Below, one piece after another: positions 12,501 to 25,700 of a stretch of 64,000 nucleotides of DNA. Where the stretch lies: positions 97,184-161,183 of the forward strand of contig WTXI01000076.1 in NCBI GenBank assembly GCA_022376515.1. The letters run 5' to 3'. A program made the position numbers and the translations under genes. The notes under the pieces are model-generated. The model was not told where the DNA came from, did no database searches, and saw only the letters and a program-made list of their open reading frames with translations. Source of the DNA: Lactifluus volemus. Its lineage: Eukaryota; Basidiomycota; Agaricomycetes; Russulales; Russulaceae. Position 1 is the first letter of the stretch. Each line of letters starts with the position of its first letter.

Positions 12501-14278
12501 TCGCAGGGTTGCTGCTACAGCATGGTGCTGAAGTAGATGTCCGGGATGAAGATGGCGATACTCCCTTGCACCGGGCATCACGAGGGGGGAACACTGATAT
12601 CGCACGGTTCCTTCTGGAGAATAATGCTGATGTCAACGCACGGGATAGGGAAGCCGGCCTTCCACTTCACTGGGCATCAACGCAGGGACAACTAGAAATG
12701 GTTAGTCTGCTGCTCCAGCACGGCGCAATTGTGGACTGTTATGATGAAGACGGCATGACCCCTCTGCACTGCGCGGCGCATTCGGGACATCTGGATATTT
12801 CTCTGTTATTGCTAGACCGGGACGTGGACGTGGACGTACAGGACAGCCAGGGTCGGACCCCGCTACACTTGCTTTCATCCCGTGGGTACATTGAGGTCGC
12901 CAAGTTGCTCATCCAGCGTGGTGCAGCTGTTGATAGCCGGAATGATAAGAAAGAAACTCCCTTGGACCGCGCCTCATGGAATGGCCACCTCGATATCGTA
13001 CGGCTCTTGATCGAGAACGGCGCGAACGTATCTTCCAGATCCAACAGGGGCGAGACTCCGTTTCACTCGGCATCACTCGGCGGGCACCTTCATGTTGTCG
13101 AGTTCCTACTTCGTTGTGATATCAATCACGATGTCGGCGTTCAGAATGCGAACGGACAGACCGCATTGATCCTAGCATCCGGCGGAGGGAAACTTGAAGT
13201 TGTGCGCTTCTTAATCGATCAAGGAGCAGACTTGAATTCCCGGTGCGAGGATTCATCGGTCGCGTTACACTACGCAGCTCAAGAGGGTCACCTTGACGTC
13301 GTACAGCTGCTTCTAGACCGCGGTGAAGACGTGAATATACAGGACGACGACCTTTGTACTCCGCTGCATATAGCTTCGCAGCATGGGCATATCCAAGTGG
13401 CACAATTGGTAGTTGAACGTGGGGCAATTGTCGATTCTTGTAATGATCTACGGAAAACACCGCTTGACTTGGCAGCTAGAAGTGGGCAAGCCGAAGTCGT
13501 ACACTTCCTACTCGAGTCAGGAGCGAATGTACATGCGATGGATGAAGCTGGCTGGACTCCGTTACACACAGCATCATGGTATGGCCATCTCAAGATCATC
13601 ATGTTGTTGCTCAGTCGAGGTGCGGATCTCGACTCACGGAATCGCGCCAATGAGATTGCCGCAGATTTGGCATCGGAGAATTCTAAGCCCAAGGTCGCAG
13701 GCTTTTTGGTCAAGTGCAAAGGAGACGAGAATTTTCGGAATGGGATATGCTCAACTGGATTGGATATAATGGTGCACGACACTGATGAAGAGGACATTAC
13801 GGAACCAACTTCACTACATGCTGCGGCCGCAGAGGGCAAACTTGGCGTTGTGCAGTCGCTTCTTGTACGTGGGGCAGATGTCAATGCACGAAATGCAGAA
13901 CATCAAACTCTACTACAACTGGCAACAGAATGGGGGCACTTCGATATGGTGCACTTACTGATTGAGCGCGGCGCGGAGGTGGATTCACGGGGCAGTGATG
14001 GGTCGACCCCGTTACACTTGGCATCGGAAAATGGGTACACTGATGTGGCGCGGTTGTTGATTGATCACGGTGCGGATGTGAATGCCAGGGACGAAGATAA
14101 TTGGGCTCCCATTCATATCTCAGCAGCCATGGGACAGTTCTACGTTGTAGAATTGCTGCTTGCACGAGGTGCGAACCCGCATTATCTCACCGATGACGGT
14201 CGATCCGCATTCCAATTGGCGAGAGCAAAAGGACGCCGTGAAATTGTACACCTACTCAGAGAGCAAGATGCAAAGTAA
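9586..14278 (+). CDS. NLR-like receptor copy 2 (Goodbye-NACHT-ankyrin), complete
   Basis: Ten exons: 9586-9870, 9927-9977, 10035-10230, 10267-10434, 10490-10528, 10584-10625, 10682-10852, 10909-10933, 10991-11590, 11644-14278. They total 4212 nt, in frame throughout (1403 aa). Residues about 8-130 match the fungal STAND Goodbye domain (EYTKQTGIDL, CLKPVVQVLHA, PFPPSKAIFVGIDVLLA). The linker DQLQKDVRNWLSPP precedes the NACHT domain: P-loop GKPGSGKS at 316-323, Walker B IIIDALDEC around 418-426, CVTSRPEFDIR after it. FSHFSVKEFL at about 644-653 belongs to the C-terminal part of the NTPase module. About 19 ankyrin repeats run from about 763 to the end. Family knowledge suggests a cytosolic recognition receptor; ligand and output are unknown. 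Intron 3 is only 36 nt; skipping its removal also leaves an open frame here, but not in copy 5. Confidence 0.92.
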
Positions 14279-15870
14279 GCATAGCACTTACTAGCAAGGT
14301 GCGATGAATCATCGTATGGGCGCTGATTTGAGGGCTAACTTGAATCGCTTAGTCCACAGCGGCACACTGGCATCCACCGTGATGCCTCAGTTACTCTGTG
14401 TTTTCCGCTATCCCCATCCACCTTCCAGACTTGCACTTCAAATTGTGCGCCGTTAACGGTTACTATACTTTCTACCTAGCGTTGCTGAGTAGTTGTACTT
14501 TGTGGTTTTACTATCGCTCTCAGGCTTCTACTTTACTCATTCGTTGACCGTGGTCATGCATATATACTCCTAGCCCGCCGTTCATATAACCGTGTTGCGT
14601 TCTCTCGTCTTAGTTTCTGTATGACCCTTCCTTGGTATCCCGGAACGCCTCTGAACGATTCGAAGCCTTGCGTTGCTATATTCTACTTTTTAACTCGATT
14701 TACTTTGTTTGTTTGAATTCCATTGAAATTAATGAGAACGCATTATTATAATCGCTGTTAAGACACCAAACGTTCCGCACAAACAACCAGGCCCTCCAGT
14801 CGCGCGCGCCCACGCGCGAGGGTTTCATGTATGGGTTGAGCGCATTGTCGGGAATCGAAAGCAGTGCGTAGTAGCTCCGCGGCGAGGACGATGTGTGCGG
14901 AAGAACTGTGATGGTGAGATGGGAGATAATATTGTAGATGATAGTGTTTTCCAGTGGATGAAAACAAAAGATTCTTGTGCGCAGCGGTAAGAAAGGAAGT
15001 TCAGAGAGGGGGCATCTCCGTCGCGACGAGGAAGCACGGGGCAGTAGTTATTTTTTTGCGAAGACGTCAATGTATTTTGGTGATTTACCGTATAAGTACA
15101 AAAACGTATCGTCGGGCGGCGTGAGCCGAATACGGTAGAGAGATAAACGGAGAAAGGGGGGGTGGTGGTTCGACCCTTTCTCGTCGGTGCCGCCGGTACT
15201 ACCAAAAGGTTTTTTTTGCTTCTATCGCGTTCGCGAGACGCCAGCGCACATCGTCGGCGGAGGGCGAGCTACTACAGTAGTACCAAGTAGCACAAAAAAA
15301 ATTGTCATGACCAATTTTTTGTTTTTCAAGAACAGGAGTCTACACGGGTTCTTTCAAGGGTTTCCCCCGCGGGATAGGTTTCATATACAGAAATATACAT
15401 CATAATTAGGATGGAAAGTTTAAAGAATGGACATATGGTGGAGTTCTCGCCGGAGTACCGTGCCAGTGGACGGCTTGACGTTTTTTGGGGGGCAAGGCTG
15501 TGAAGGCCGCGCCGCGCCGCGCGACGTTATTAATAAAAGGGAGTACTGTAGTACAGTATGGTGGGTTTTGTTCGCCCCCGTAGTTGTCGTAGGGATGGGT
15601 GTGTCAAGGTTAAAAACAAACGATAGGTATGGGAATAAAAGTCTCTTCGCTCACTTGGTACTATCCATCTTTTTTCTCACACAACTCATGGTGAAACAGG
15701 TCATCCGTGGGAACGCCGGGGTGACCTTTTTTTTGCTTAAAAGGGACATGCCTCTCCTTTGCTCGCTTCCCGTCTGGGCACGATGAGTTAATTTTAGAGT
15801 TGTGGGGAAAGCTTGGGTGTTTGCGATAATGGTCATACCACCTAAAATAGGATTACATATACGGGGAAAC
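14279..15870. other. 3' flank of unit 2, no gene supported
   Basis: Copy of the module at 4481-6082, of the same type (alpha) as units 1 and 3: it shares the long form around GATAGGTTTCATATACAG near 15373. It contains TACTGTAGTACAGTA at 15544-15558. No conserved reading frame is seen. Confidence 0.7.
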
Positions 15871-18110
15871 CCTTTTTTTTTCCAAGTCTACATTTATATT
15901 CCGCAACATGTGGCTATGACAAAGACGTAGTCCCCGGGGTGGGATAGTAAAGGCGGCTGGGGAAGTAAGGAGCGTAGTGCTGTACTCAACGTTTTCGTGG
16001 TTGTGTGGTGGGGGAAGTCTATAGTAGGGTTTACAAGTACACTAATTACCATATACTCCGGCAGGGGGATCTGTCCCGGGTCCCAGACTTGCCTCGGGAG
16101 CATGCAGGCGCGGGTCGATTTGATGAACGGACTCACAGCCTTTCCTCCTTGGGCCGTGCTCACTAGGATGGGGAGTGAGAGATCGCGATCCACTGGCTGG
16201 AGGATGACGCGACGGGCGTCATCATAGAGTGGGCAGGCCGCGATGACGTCTTCGACAGTTTGCATGGGTGCCCTGCAGGGGCAGCTTGTGGGGAGGTCTG
16301 GGCGGAATTTGGCCGTGTACGACCCGATGAAGGCATGGCCCATAATGAGCCTGACGAGGGTGGAGAAGACCGCCCTCTCGTGTCCCTTCGATCCTTGCAT
16401 TACCGGCAGGATTTTGCCGTTCGGTGGTGTGGGGAGGGCAATGTAAGTTTGAGAGTGGTCGTTGTTGTTCAGCCAGCAGTTGGCACATGTGTCGATTGCT
16501 GAGGCTTTGGCTTCGCGACGTAGGTAGCTGATGGTGTGCGGTTCATGGTGGTTGGGCGGGAGCGGCCGCGGCCACGCGGGGCGATCGTGTTTGTAAGAGC
16601 CGTGTAGCGAGCGGTCTTGTGGTGCCTGGATTTTGAGGTTCCTGTTTAAGGAAAGGAGAATGTCAGCCTTCTGTCTGAACGAGAGAGAGAAGGGTTGGCC
16701 TGGGTGAGGGCAAGGCTTGGAGATGGCAGTGGAGTCAGGGGAGATGAGGAGGAGGTGGGTAGTAGGGAATAGTAAGGATAAGTTGGGCGAGTGAGATACC
16801 GGTGTCAAGGGCTGCGAACTCGGTGTCGAGCGCCACAACCGTAAGCCCTAGGAGGCGCTCGGAGTGGCGGATTTCTCTGCCGTTGGCGCAGGCCACGGCA
16901 GCCACGATACTGATAGGGTGTTGTCTTCTCTGTCGGCATTAGTGAGGGCACCTCGGCAGAAGATCGCCATGTCACTGGGGGCCATTTTCGGCATTGAGGG
17001 AGGTAACCCAGCGTTTTTGGTCTTCTCCGTGGTGGACTTGGGGGGCCTGGGTGAGTCGGTCATCCCATCTGCGCAGGTTCCACGGCGCGAGGGCATGCGG
17101 GAGAAGGCGGTGACAGCTAGTTCTGTTAGGTGAGAGGGGGCAGGGCAGTTACGGGCAGGGAGGCATGGGAGCGGGAGGTCTACTTCTGTGGCACTGCTCC
17201 AGTCACGGCCTAGGCATTTGAGGAGTTGGCTGCTGCATGGGAGGCGGTATAATCTGAGGGTAGAGTTCTTTATCAGCAGTTCAACACAGATGTCAATGGG
17301 ATAGATAGCCATGAGTTGGTGGAATGGCTCACATGGGGCTGTTCTGAAGGCACCAGATACGATGCGAATGACTTCATTTGACAAGGACTACTTGGCCCTT
17401 GTACCAGGCATATGGCCAGGCGCCACCTGGCAAAGTCGAGACCTCTGACTGAGTTTCCGAGGAGTTGGAGTGACATGAGAGTGGACTTGACACGGTTGGC
17501 AATGACGGAAATGTGTTGCTTCCACTGGAGTTTAAAATCGATGTGGAAGCCTAGATAGCGGACGGAGTTAGTAGCATCAATTCTATAATAGGTGAGTCGG
17601 GCGCACAGCTAGTGAGCGGGGACAGGCGAAATAAATGAGCTCGGTTTTTTCAGGCTCGATACCAAGTCCCGATCACATGAGCCATTCTTCGCAACTCGGT
17701 GTAGGGCCTGTAGGGCCGAGCGGAGGCGGTGGCTGACGGAGTCGTATGATGCGGCACACGCAAAGATAAGGCCATCGTCCACATACATGGAGAGGCTCGA
17801 GTTGTTCCACTGGTGTGAGAAGGAGGGGGTAGGTGTAGATGATGGAGAGGACTGGAGACATGGGGGAGCTTTGCGGGGCGCCAACCATGATGGAGATGGG
17901 ATCGGAGACGAAGCCGTTGAAGCGGAGTTTGACAGAGCGATCTGATAGAAAGGACCTGAGCCATGAGGTCAGTTTGAGGGGGAAGTCTAGTGACTGGAAG
18001 ACATGGATAAGTGGGTTGTGGATAATCGAAGAGGAGGGCTACACTAGGTTGTTGCCCCAGGCCACCGAGATGTCATGCATGTCATGGGTAAGGGCTGGGA
18101 ACGCCTGGTA
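15871..18110 (-). mobile_element. 5'-truncated non-LTR retrotransposon relic 2
   Basis: Same element at the same place in the unit as relic 1. On the - strand the RT core is broken: the GAPQ segment near 17870-17885 reads GAPQSSP instead of GAPQGSP, YVDDG is near 17775-17790, and the thumb and RNase H-like parts are shortened by indels. A 314-residue open stretch (15894-16838, -) still covers the C-terminal part with the CPC...C motif. The poly-T at 15872-15881 marks the poly(A) end. Non-functional. Confidence 0.8.
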
Positions 18111-19437
18111 AGCCGGGCCGGGCCTGTCCCTGCCCATTGCCGTGCTGTCTCACCCGTCCCAGTGCTGACATGCGCTGACAGGCCATTTCGACGATGCTTC
18201 CATTCGTTATCTCCTCTGTGTGCCAGACTCGGAGTCTACTCTAGGCTATAGACATATTTCCATACTGTCCCCAACAGGAGATGATGTCAAGAATGATGTC
18301 CTATCAGTGTGATTCACCTCAACCCATTTCTTCTTTCATGTTTTCTCTTCTAGGTGCGGAAAAAGCCCGCTTTGGCGTGCTCTGGGTATACAGTACTCAA
18401 ATGCGCGCAGTAGCAATTGACTGGAATCTGGAGCAGGAGTAGAGTACTGTATGTGCTCTTAAGTGTGGTGCGTTCCGCTTTTTCATTCCATGTTATTAGT
18501 ATTGACTAGTTCCGCTGGGCCCACGTAGGTGTACTGCTGTAGTGATACTAGGATGTGAGAATGGCGTTGCGGGACATTTTAGACGAGAGAAGGATGCAGG
18601 AGCTCAGACCTGAAACAAATTTGCGATCCTTTTGCATCCTTTTGGACCTCCTGGTGTTCAACGATGATTTTGATTTCGAAAATTCACCATCACCTCGGCC
18701 GATATCCTGCACACCCATCCTCGACTTCAAGTCACGCGTACTTTTGTCCAGGCTTCTTCCATGGGTGAATCCTGCTACCCATGTAACCGTAATAGCATTG
18801 ACCTCCGAGTATCCCTTGTCCAGACACACGTACTGAGTTCCTTCGATCCCGGGACAGGTGACCTCTCGTGTGCCGAGGACGTACGGGAAGAGGTGAGCAG
18901 ACAAAACGAGTAGAGTACTGAAAGTGATATGATAAGGAAGGATTTTAGTCTCGCTATCGGTGATGTGCGCGTTTCAGAGAGCATGTATATTCGCGACACA
19001 TACTCTTTGAAAAGAGCAAGTTGCTCGATGTGGTGCCTGGTATCTATGGATGGACAAATTTAAAAGATATTTTGTTTCTATGGTAGCACCGTGGATCATG
19101 GAGCAGGAGGTGACCCCAGCTAGAAACGATGTCGATAGCCAGTTATCGGAGAAAAATGTGTTGATGTACTAATGTCAGGCAGGCTACCAGTGACCCAACT
19201 CGACTTCAAGCTTCAAATTGATCTATCCTACTCGGACCTCTGAGTGATTTGATATTTTTCAGCGTCTACTTTCGAGGTCACCTGTTCACCAGCATCGCCC
19301 TGAGCCCTTTGAGGTCAATGAGGCGACACGAGGCAGGCTCAGGCAGCCCATGCGCCCATCTACCATACTCTGAACTCCTTCGCCACTGGCAGTTTTGCTT
19401 TCCTATCATTCCTGAATAAATCAACCCTCTTACCTAC
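18111..19437 (+). promoter_or_regulatory. 5' flank of NLR copy 3 (flank type B)
   Basis: About 1.3 kb without a supported gene. It resembles the flank of copy 4 (shared AGGATGCAGGAGYTMAGACCTG near 18592 and 28462), not those of copies 2 and 5. C/T rich directly before the start codon. The promoter role is inferred from position. Confidence 0.5.
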
Positions 19438-22400
19438 ATGAGTTTGATGGCATCTACTTCAACCTTACCTTCCAACTTACCCACTATCATCGACGCTGCC
19501 TTAGACGAGTACACCAAGCAGACAGGGATAAATCTCACACAGCACCCATCCTCTCACAAGATCCATCAATCCGATTCCCCAGATGATATCCTAGCACTTT
19601 TCCAACAGCGGGAGAAGGACTTTAAGGAATATCGAGATGGAAATCGCAAGCTGATAAATTGCCTCAAACCAGTCGTGCAGGTCTTGCATGCGTTCTCTGG
19701 TGTCCTTGGCGGGGCGATTGGCATTGTGAGCCTCACGCGCTTCATTTCCCCCACGTTATTGTTTATTCATGACTTTTCCAGTCCCATCCACCAGCAAGAA
19801 TAATCTTTGTTGGAATTGATGTTCTCCTCCTAGTACGCCCCCTCCATTACCACTTCCGGTCTGATCTTTCTGACATCTCACTTTGTCAGGCTGCTATTGG
19901 TGTTAGCTCAAGCTATGACGCACTAGAAGATCTATTTCAATGCATTCAGAATTTTCTTCAACGCCTACATGTTTATACCCAAATTCCTCCCACCCCCGCG
20001 ATGACAAATATACTCGTGAAGATTATGGTTCAAGTACTCTCAGTTCTTGGCTTGGCAACAAAGCAAATCAAGCAGGGGCGTTTCAGTACGTACCCCCTTC
20101 CGCAATATACCTCACCTGTAGTTGAACGTTCACCAGAGAAATTCGCGAAGAAGCTGCTAGGCGAGAGCGATATCGAAGCTGTGTTACAGAGGCTGGACCG
20201 TCTTACCTACGAGGAGGCTCGCACGACCATTGCCCAGACATTTGAGGTCGTCCATAGTCTTATGGGTAATCTGAAGGTGGTCATGGACGGTGCGTGATCC
20301 TTCTTGACTCGTTAAAAGAATTGGACAGGACTATTTTCGTAGATGGCAAGGCATCGATCAGGGATATACGGGAGTCTCTTGGTATGTCCTTTGTGTGCCC
20401 ATGAATTCTTGTAGATTGGACTGAGGACCAATCTAGTCAGTATGCGAGAGACAGCTAGTAAGATAAATAAGATGGAACGTTCGTCATCACCCGGATCTAC
20501 TATCTTGGTCTTCGAGGTTGACACTAAATTGAAGGTGACCAATTACAAAAGGATGTGAGAAACTGGCTCTCTCCTCCAAATCCTTCGACAAACCACAAAA
20601 TCGCACGTCGAGCTCACCAGAGCGGGACGGCAACTTGGTTCTTGGAGGGGAGTATTATCTCTGAGTGGAAAGAAAGGGGATCCTTGCTATGGATACATGG
20701 AAAACGTATGGTTTCCTCAACACTGCGCTTTCAGAGTTCTAACCACGTTTTGGTCTATCAGCTGGATCCGGTAAAAGTATACTCATGTACGTCTTGATGA
20801 ATTGTTGATCTGCAGCCACTGAGTTGCCGACCAGGTCCGCGATTGTCGAAGACGTCGCAGGCTCTGGGTTGGCATCCATGGCATATTATTATTTCGATTT
20901 CAGAGACGCCAACAAGCAGAATCGCCATGGCCTACTTTCCTCTCTCATCACCCAGCTCTCCGTCCAGTCCAATCCTTATCATGACGTCCTTTCCCGGCTG
21001 TATGCGGCACAAGACAGTGACATCCAAGATCCCGCCGATGATACACTTACGCATAGTTTAAAGGAAATGCTGAAACTCCCTGGACAGGGACCAGTATACA
21101 TCATCATAGACGCTTTGGACGAATGTCCGATTGTCTCAGGCACCCCATCGTCACGCGAAGAAGTGCTCGAACTTGTGGAGGAGCTCGTCAATTTGGAACT
21201 TCCGGATGTTTACATTTGTATTAGTAGCCGCCCCGAATCGGATATCCGAACGGTTCTCGAGCCTTTGACAACACTTCGCGTGTCGCTTCACGAGGAAAGT
21301 GGACAGAAGCAAGACATCATGGATTACGTAACGAACGTTGTTAATTCGGACCCAAAGATGCGGAGCTGGAGAGAGCAGGATAGGCAACTGGTCATCAAAT
21401 CCCTTTCAGAAAAGGCAGACGGAATGTAAGTCACCACATTCTTCATGCGTAACTTGCGGTTACTTATTGGATCATGCAGGTTTCAATGGGTGTATTGCCA
21501 ATTGGATTCCTTGCGTCGCAATCTACCTCCGAGTATCCAAAGTGCCCTCCACCGGTTGCCCAAGACTTTGGACGAGACATACAAACACGCATTACTTTCC
21601 ATTGAGGAGGAGAAACGTGAATATGCTCAACGTCTCTTCAAGTGCCTCACTGTATCGATCCGCCCCTTGCACGTTGCCGAACTCGCCGACATTCTTGCCA
21701 TCCGATTCGAGGATGATCTGCTTCCAAAGTATGACCTAGGATGGCGTCTACTAAGCGATGCAGAGAAAGTCGTTCTCTCTGTTGGCTCGAGCTTGATATC
21801 GGTGGTCAATGTCGATGGCTCCAAAGTCGTACAGTTCTCCCACTTCTCAGTTAAAGACTTCTTGACCTCTAATCGCCTTGGGGACGACCTTTCCGATTAT
21901 CGCATCCTTCCCGGCCCTGCACATACCACCCTCGCACAGGTATGCCTGAGCATCCTGCTCAATCTTGACGACCGCATCGACAAAGCGACGATCGATAATT
22001 TGCCATTGGCAGACTATGCTGCCCGGCATTGGGTCAAACATGCCCAATTTGATGATGTGACATCGTCGATACAAGAAGAAATGCAGCACCTGTTTGACCC
22101 CGAGAAATCCCATTTTTCGGCATGGGTGTGGGTTTTCAATATAGACCGTCCTTGGGCACAACACATGTCGACGATTCATCCGACTCCTCCAGAAGCGACA
22201 CCCCTATACTACGCGGTATTATGTGGATTCCATGACATTGCGCAGCACCTTCTCGTTGCTCATCAGTTAGATGTCAATGCGAGGGGTGATTGTCGGATGA
22301 GCCCACTGCGAGCCGCGCTAATGACAAGAAATTTGAAGGTCGCAGGGTTGCTGCTACAGCATGGTGCTGAAGTAGATGTCCGAAATGAGGATGGCCGTAC

Positions 22401-24108
22401 TTCTTTGCACTGGGCATCAAACGTGGGGAACACTGATATCGCACGGTTCCTTCTGGAGAATAATGCTGATGTCAACGCACGGGATAGGACACACAAAACT
22501 CCACTTCACAACGCGTCATTGGGGGGACAACTAGAAACCGCTAGTCTGCTGCTCCAGCACGGCGCGATTGTGGGTTCCTATGACGAAAAGAGGTGCCTGA
22601 CCCCTCTGCACTTTGCGGCGAGTTTGGGACATCTCGACATCGCACTGTTATTTCTAGGCCGGGACGTGGACGTGGACGTGGACGTACAGGACGACGATGG
22701 TCGGACCCCGCTACACTTTGTTTCATATAATGGGTACATTGAGGTCGCCAAGTTGCTCATCCAGCGTGGTGCAGCTGTTGATAGCCGGAATGATAAGGAA
22801 CAAACTCCCTTGCACATCGCCTCATTGAATGGCCACCTCGATATCGTATGGCTCTTGATCGAGAACGGCGCGAACGTATCTTCCAGATGCAACAAGGGCA
22901 GGACTCCATTTCACTCAGCATTACTCGGCGGGCACCTTAATGTTGTCGAGTTCCTACTTCGTTGTGATGTCAATCACGATGTCGACGTTCAGAATGCGAA
23001 CGGAGAAACCGCATTGATCCTAGCATCCCAAGAAGGGAAACTTGACGTTGTGCGCTTCTTAATCGATAAAGGAGCAGACTTGAATTCCCCGTGCGAGAAT
23101 TCATGCATCGCGTTACACAGGGCAGCTCAAGAGGGTCATCTTGACGTTGTACAGCTGCTTCTAGACCGCGGTGCAGACGTGAATGTACATGACGACCACC
23201 TTTGTACTCCGCTGCATCTGGCTTCGCAGAATGGGCATATCCAAGTGGCACAATTGCTAGTTGAACGTGGGGCAATTGTCGATTCTTGTACTTGTCATCA
23301 AGAAACACCGCTTGACCGGGCAGCTGGAAGCGGGCAAGTCGAAGTCGTACACTTCCTACTCGAGTCAGGAGCGAATGTACATGCGATGGATGAAATCGGC
23401 TGGACTCCGTTACACACAGCATCATGGAATGGCCATCTCAATATCATCAGGTTGTTGCTCAGTCGAGGTGCAGATCTCGACTCACGGGATCGTGCCAATA
23501 ATACCGCCGCAGATTTGGCATCGGAGAATTATAAGGTTGCAGACTTGCTGGTCAAGCGCAAAGGAGACAGTGGAATATGCTCAACTACATTGGATATAAT
23601 GGTGCACGACACTAATGAAGAGGACATTACGGAACAAACATCACTACATGCTGCGGTGGCAGAGGGCAAACTTGGCGTTGTGCAGTCGCATCTTGTACGT
23701 GGGGCAGATGTCAATGCACGAAATGCAGAACATCAAACTCTGCTGGAACTGGCATTGAGAAGGGGGCACTTCGATATGGTGCACTTATTGATTGAGCGCG
23801 GCGCGGAGGTGGATTCACGGAACAGTTCTGGGTGGACCCCGTTACACTGGGCATCGGGAATTAGGCACACTGATGTGGCGCGGTTGTTGATTGATCACGG
23901 TGCGGATGTGAACGCCAGGAACCAAGATAACTGGGCTCCCATTCATTTCTCAGCAGTCTCGGGACGACTCGACGTTGTAGAATTGCTGCTTGCACGAGGT
24001 GCGAACCCGCATTATCTCACCGATGACGGTCGATCCGCACTCCAATTCGCGAGAGCAAATGGACACCGTGGAGTTGTACACCTACTCAGCGAGCAAGATG
24101 CAAAGTAA
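19438..24108 (+). CDS. NLR-like receptor copy 3 (Goodbye-NACHT-ankyrin), complete
   Basis: Exons 19438-19725, 19782-19832, 19890-20085, 20122-20289, 20343-20381, 20437-20478, 20535-20705, 20762-20786, 20835-21425, 21480-24108 sum to 4200 nt in frame (1399 aa). The N-terminus is subtype B (MASTSTLPSNLPTIIDAAL, EYTKQTGINL) and differs from copies 2 and 5. The P-loop is GKPGSGKS. After the P-loop the LRAA segment of copies 1, 2 and 5 is shortened in frame to S. The Walker B region reads IIIDALDECPIV and the sensor region ISSRPESDIR, with Ser in place of the usual Thr. The NTPase-ankyrin linker has EDDLLPKYDLGWRLLSD, unlike the other copies. Ankyrin repeats: about 19, with an extra DVDV pair near 22670-22690. 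No break seen. Confidence 0.92.
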
Positions 24109-25700
24109 GCATAGCACTTACTAGCAAGGTGCGATGAATCATTGTATGGGCACTGATTCGAGGGCTAACTTGAATCGCTTGGTCCACAGCGGCACACTGG
24201 CATCCACCGTGATTCCTCAGTGACACTGTGTTTTCGGCTATCCCCATCCACCTTCCAGACTTGCGCTTCAAATTGTGCGCCGCTCGAGGTTCACGTTTAC
24301 TATACTTTCCACCTGACGTTGCTAAGTAGTTGTACTTTGTAGTTTTACTATCGCTCTCAGGCTTCTACTTTACCCATTCGTTGACCGTGATCATGCATAT
24401 ATACTCCTAGCCCGCCGTCATATAACTGTCTTGCGTTCTCTCCTCTTAGTTTCTGTATGACCCTTCCTTGGTATCTCGGAAACTCTCTCAACGATTCGAA
24501 GCCTTGCGTTTCTAAATTCTAGTTTTTAACTTGATTTAGTTTGTTAGTTTGAATTCCAGAGCTTTTTGAAATTACTGAGAACGCATTATTATAATCGCTG
24601 TAAGACACCAAACGTTCCGCACAAACCACCAGGCGCTCCAGCCGCGCGCGCCCAGGCGCGGGGGTTTCATGTATGGGTTGAGCGCATGGCCGGGAATCGA
24701 ATGCGGTGCGTAGTAGCCCCGCGGCGAGGACGATGTGTGGGGAAGAACTGTGATGGTGAGAGATGGGAGATGATACTGTAGATGATAGCGTTTTCCAGTG
24801 GATGAAAACGAAAGATTCTTGAGCGCAGACGAAAGGAAGTCCAGAGGGGGCGTTTCCGTCGCGACGAGGAAGCGTGGGGCAGTAGTTATGTTTTGCGAAG
24901 ACGTCAATGTTTGGTGATTTACCGTATAAGTACAAAAAAAGTATCGTCGGGCGGCGTGAGCAGAATACAGTAGAGAGATAAATGGAGAAAGGGGGGGGGG
25001 GTTCGACCCTTTCTCGTCGGTGCCGCCGGTACTACCAAAAGGTTTTTGCTTCTATCGCGTTCGCGAGACGCCAGAGCACATAGTCGGCGGAGGGCGAGCT
25101 ACTAGTACCAAATAGCACAAAAAAAATCGTCATGAATGACCTATTTTTTGTTTTTCAGGAACAGGAGCCTACACGGGTTCTTTCAAGGGTTTCCCCCGCG
25201 GGATAGGTTTCATATACAGAAATATAGATCATAATTAGGATGGAAAGTTTAAAAAATGGACATATGGTGGAGTTCTCGCCGGAGTACCGTGTCAGTGGAC
25301 GGCTTGACGTTTTTTGGGGGGGGGCAAGGCTGTGAAGGCCGCGCCGCGCCGCGCGACGTTATTAATAAGAGGGAGTACTGTAGTACAGTATGGTGGGTTC
25401 TGTTCGCCCTCGTAGTTGTCGTAAGGATGGGTGTGTCAAGGGTAAAAACAAACGAGAGGTATGGGAATAAAAGTCTCTTCGCTCACTTGGTACTTTGCAT
25501 CTTTTTTCTCACACAACTCATGGTGAAACAGGTCATCCGCGGGAACGCCGGGTGATCTTTTTTTTGCTTAAAAGGGATATGCCTCGCCATTGCTCGCTTC
25601 CCATCTGGGCACGATGAGTTAATTTTAGAGTTGTGGGGAAAGCTTGGGTGTTTGCGATAATGGTCATACGACCTAAAATAGGATTACATATACGGAGAAA
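24109..25700. other. 3' flank of unit 3, no gene supported
   Basis: Repeat of the 3' module, type alpha like units 1 and 2. TACTGTAGTACAGTA is at 25376-25390. The poly-G run at 24988-25000 and other homopolymers vary in length between units. Confidence 0.7.
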
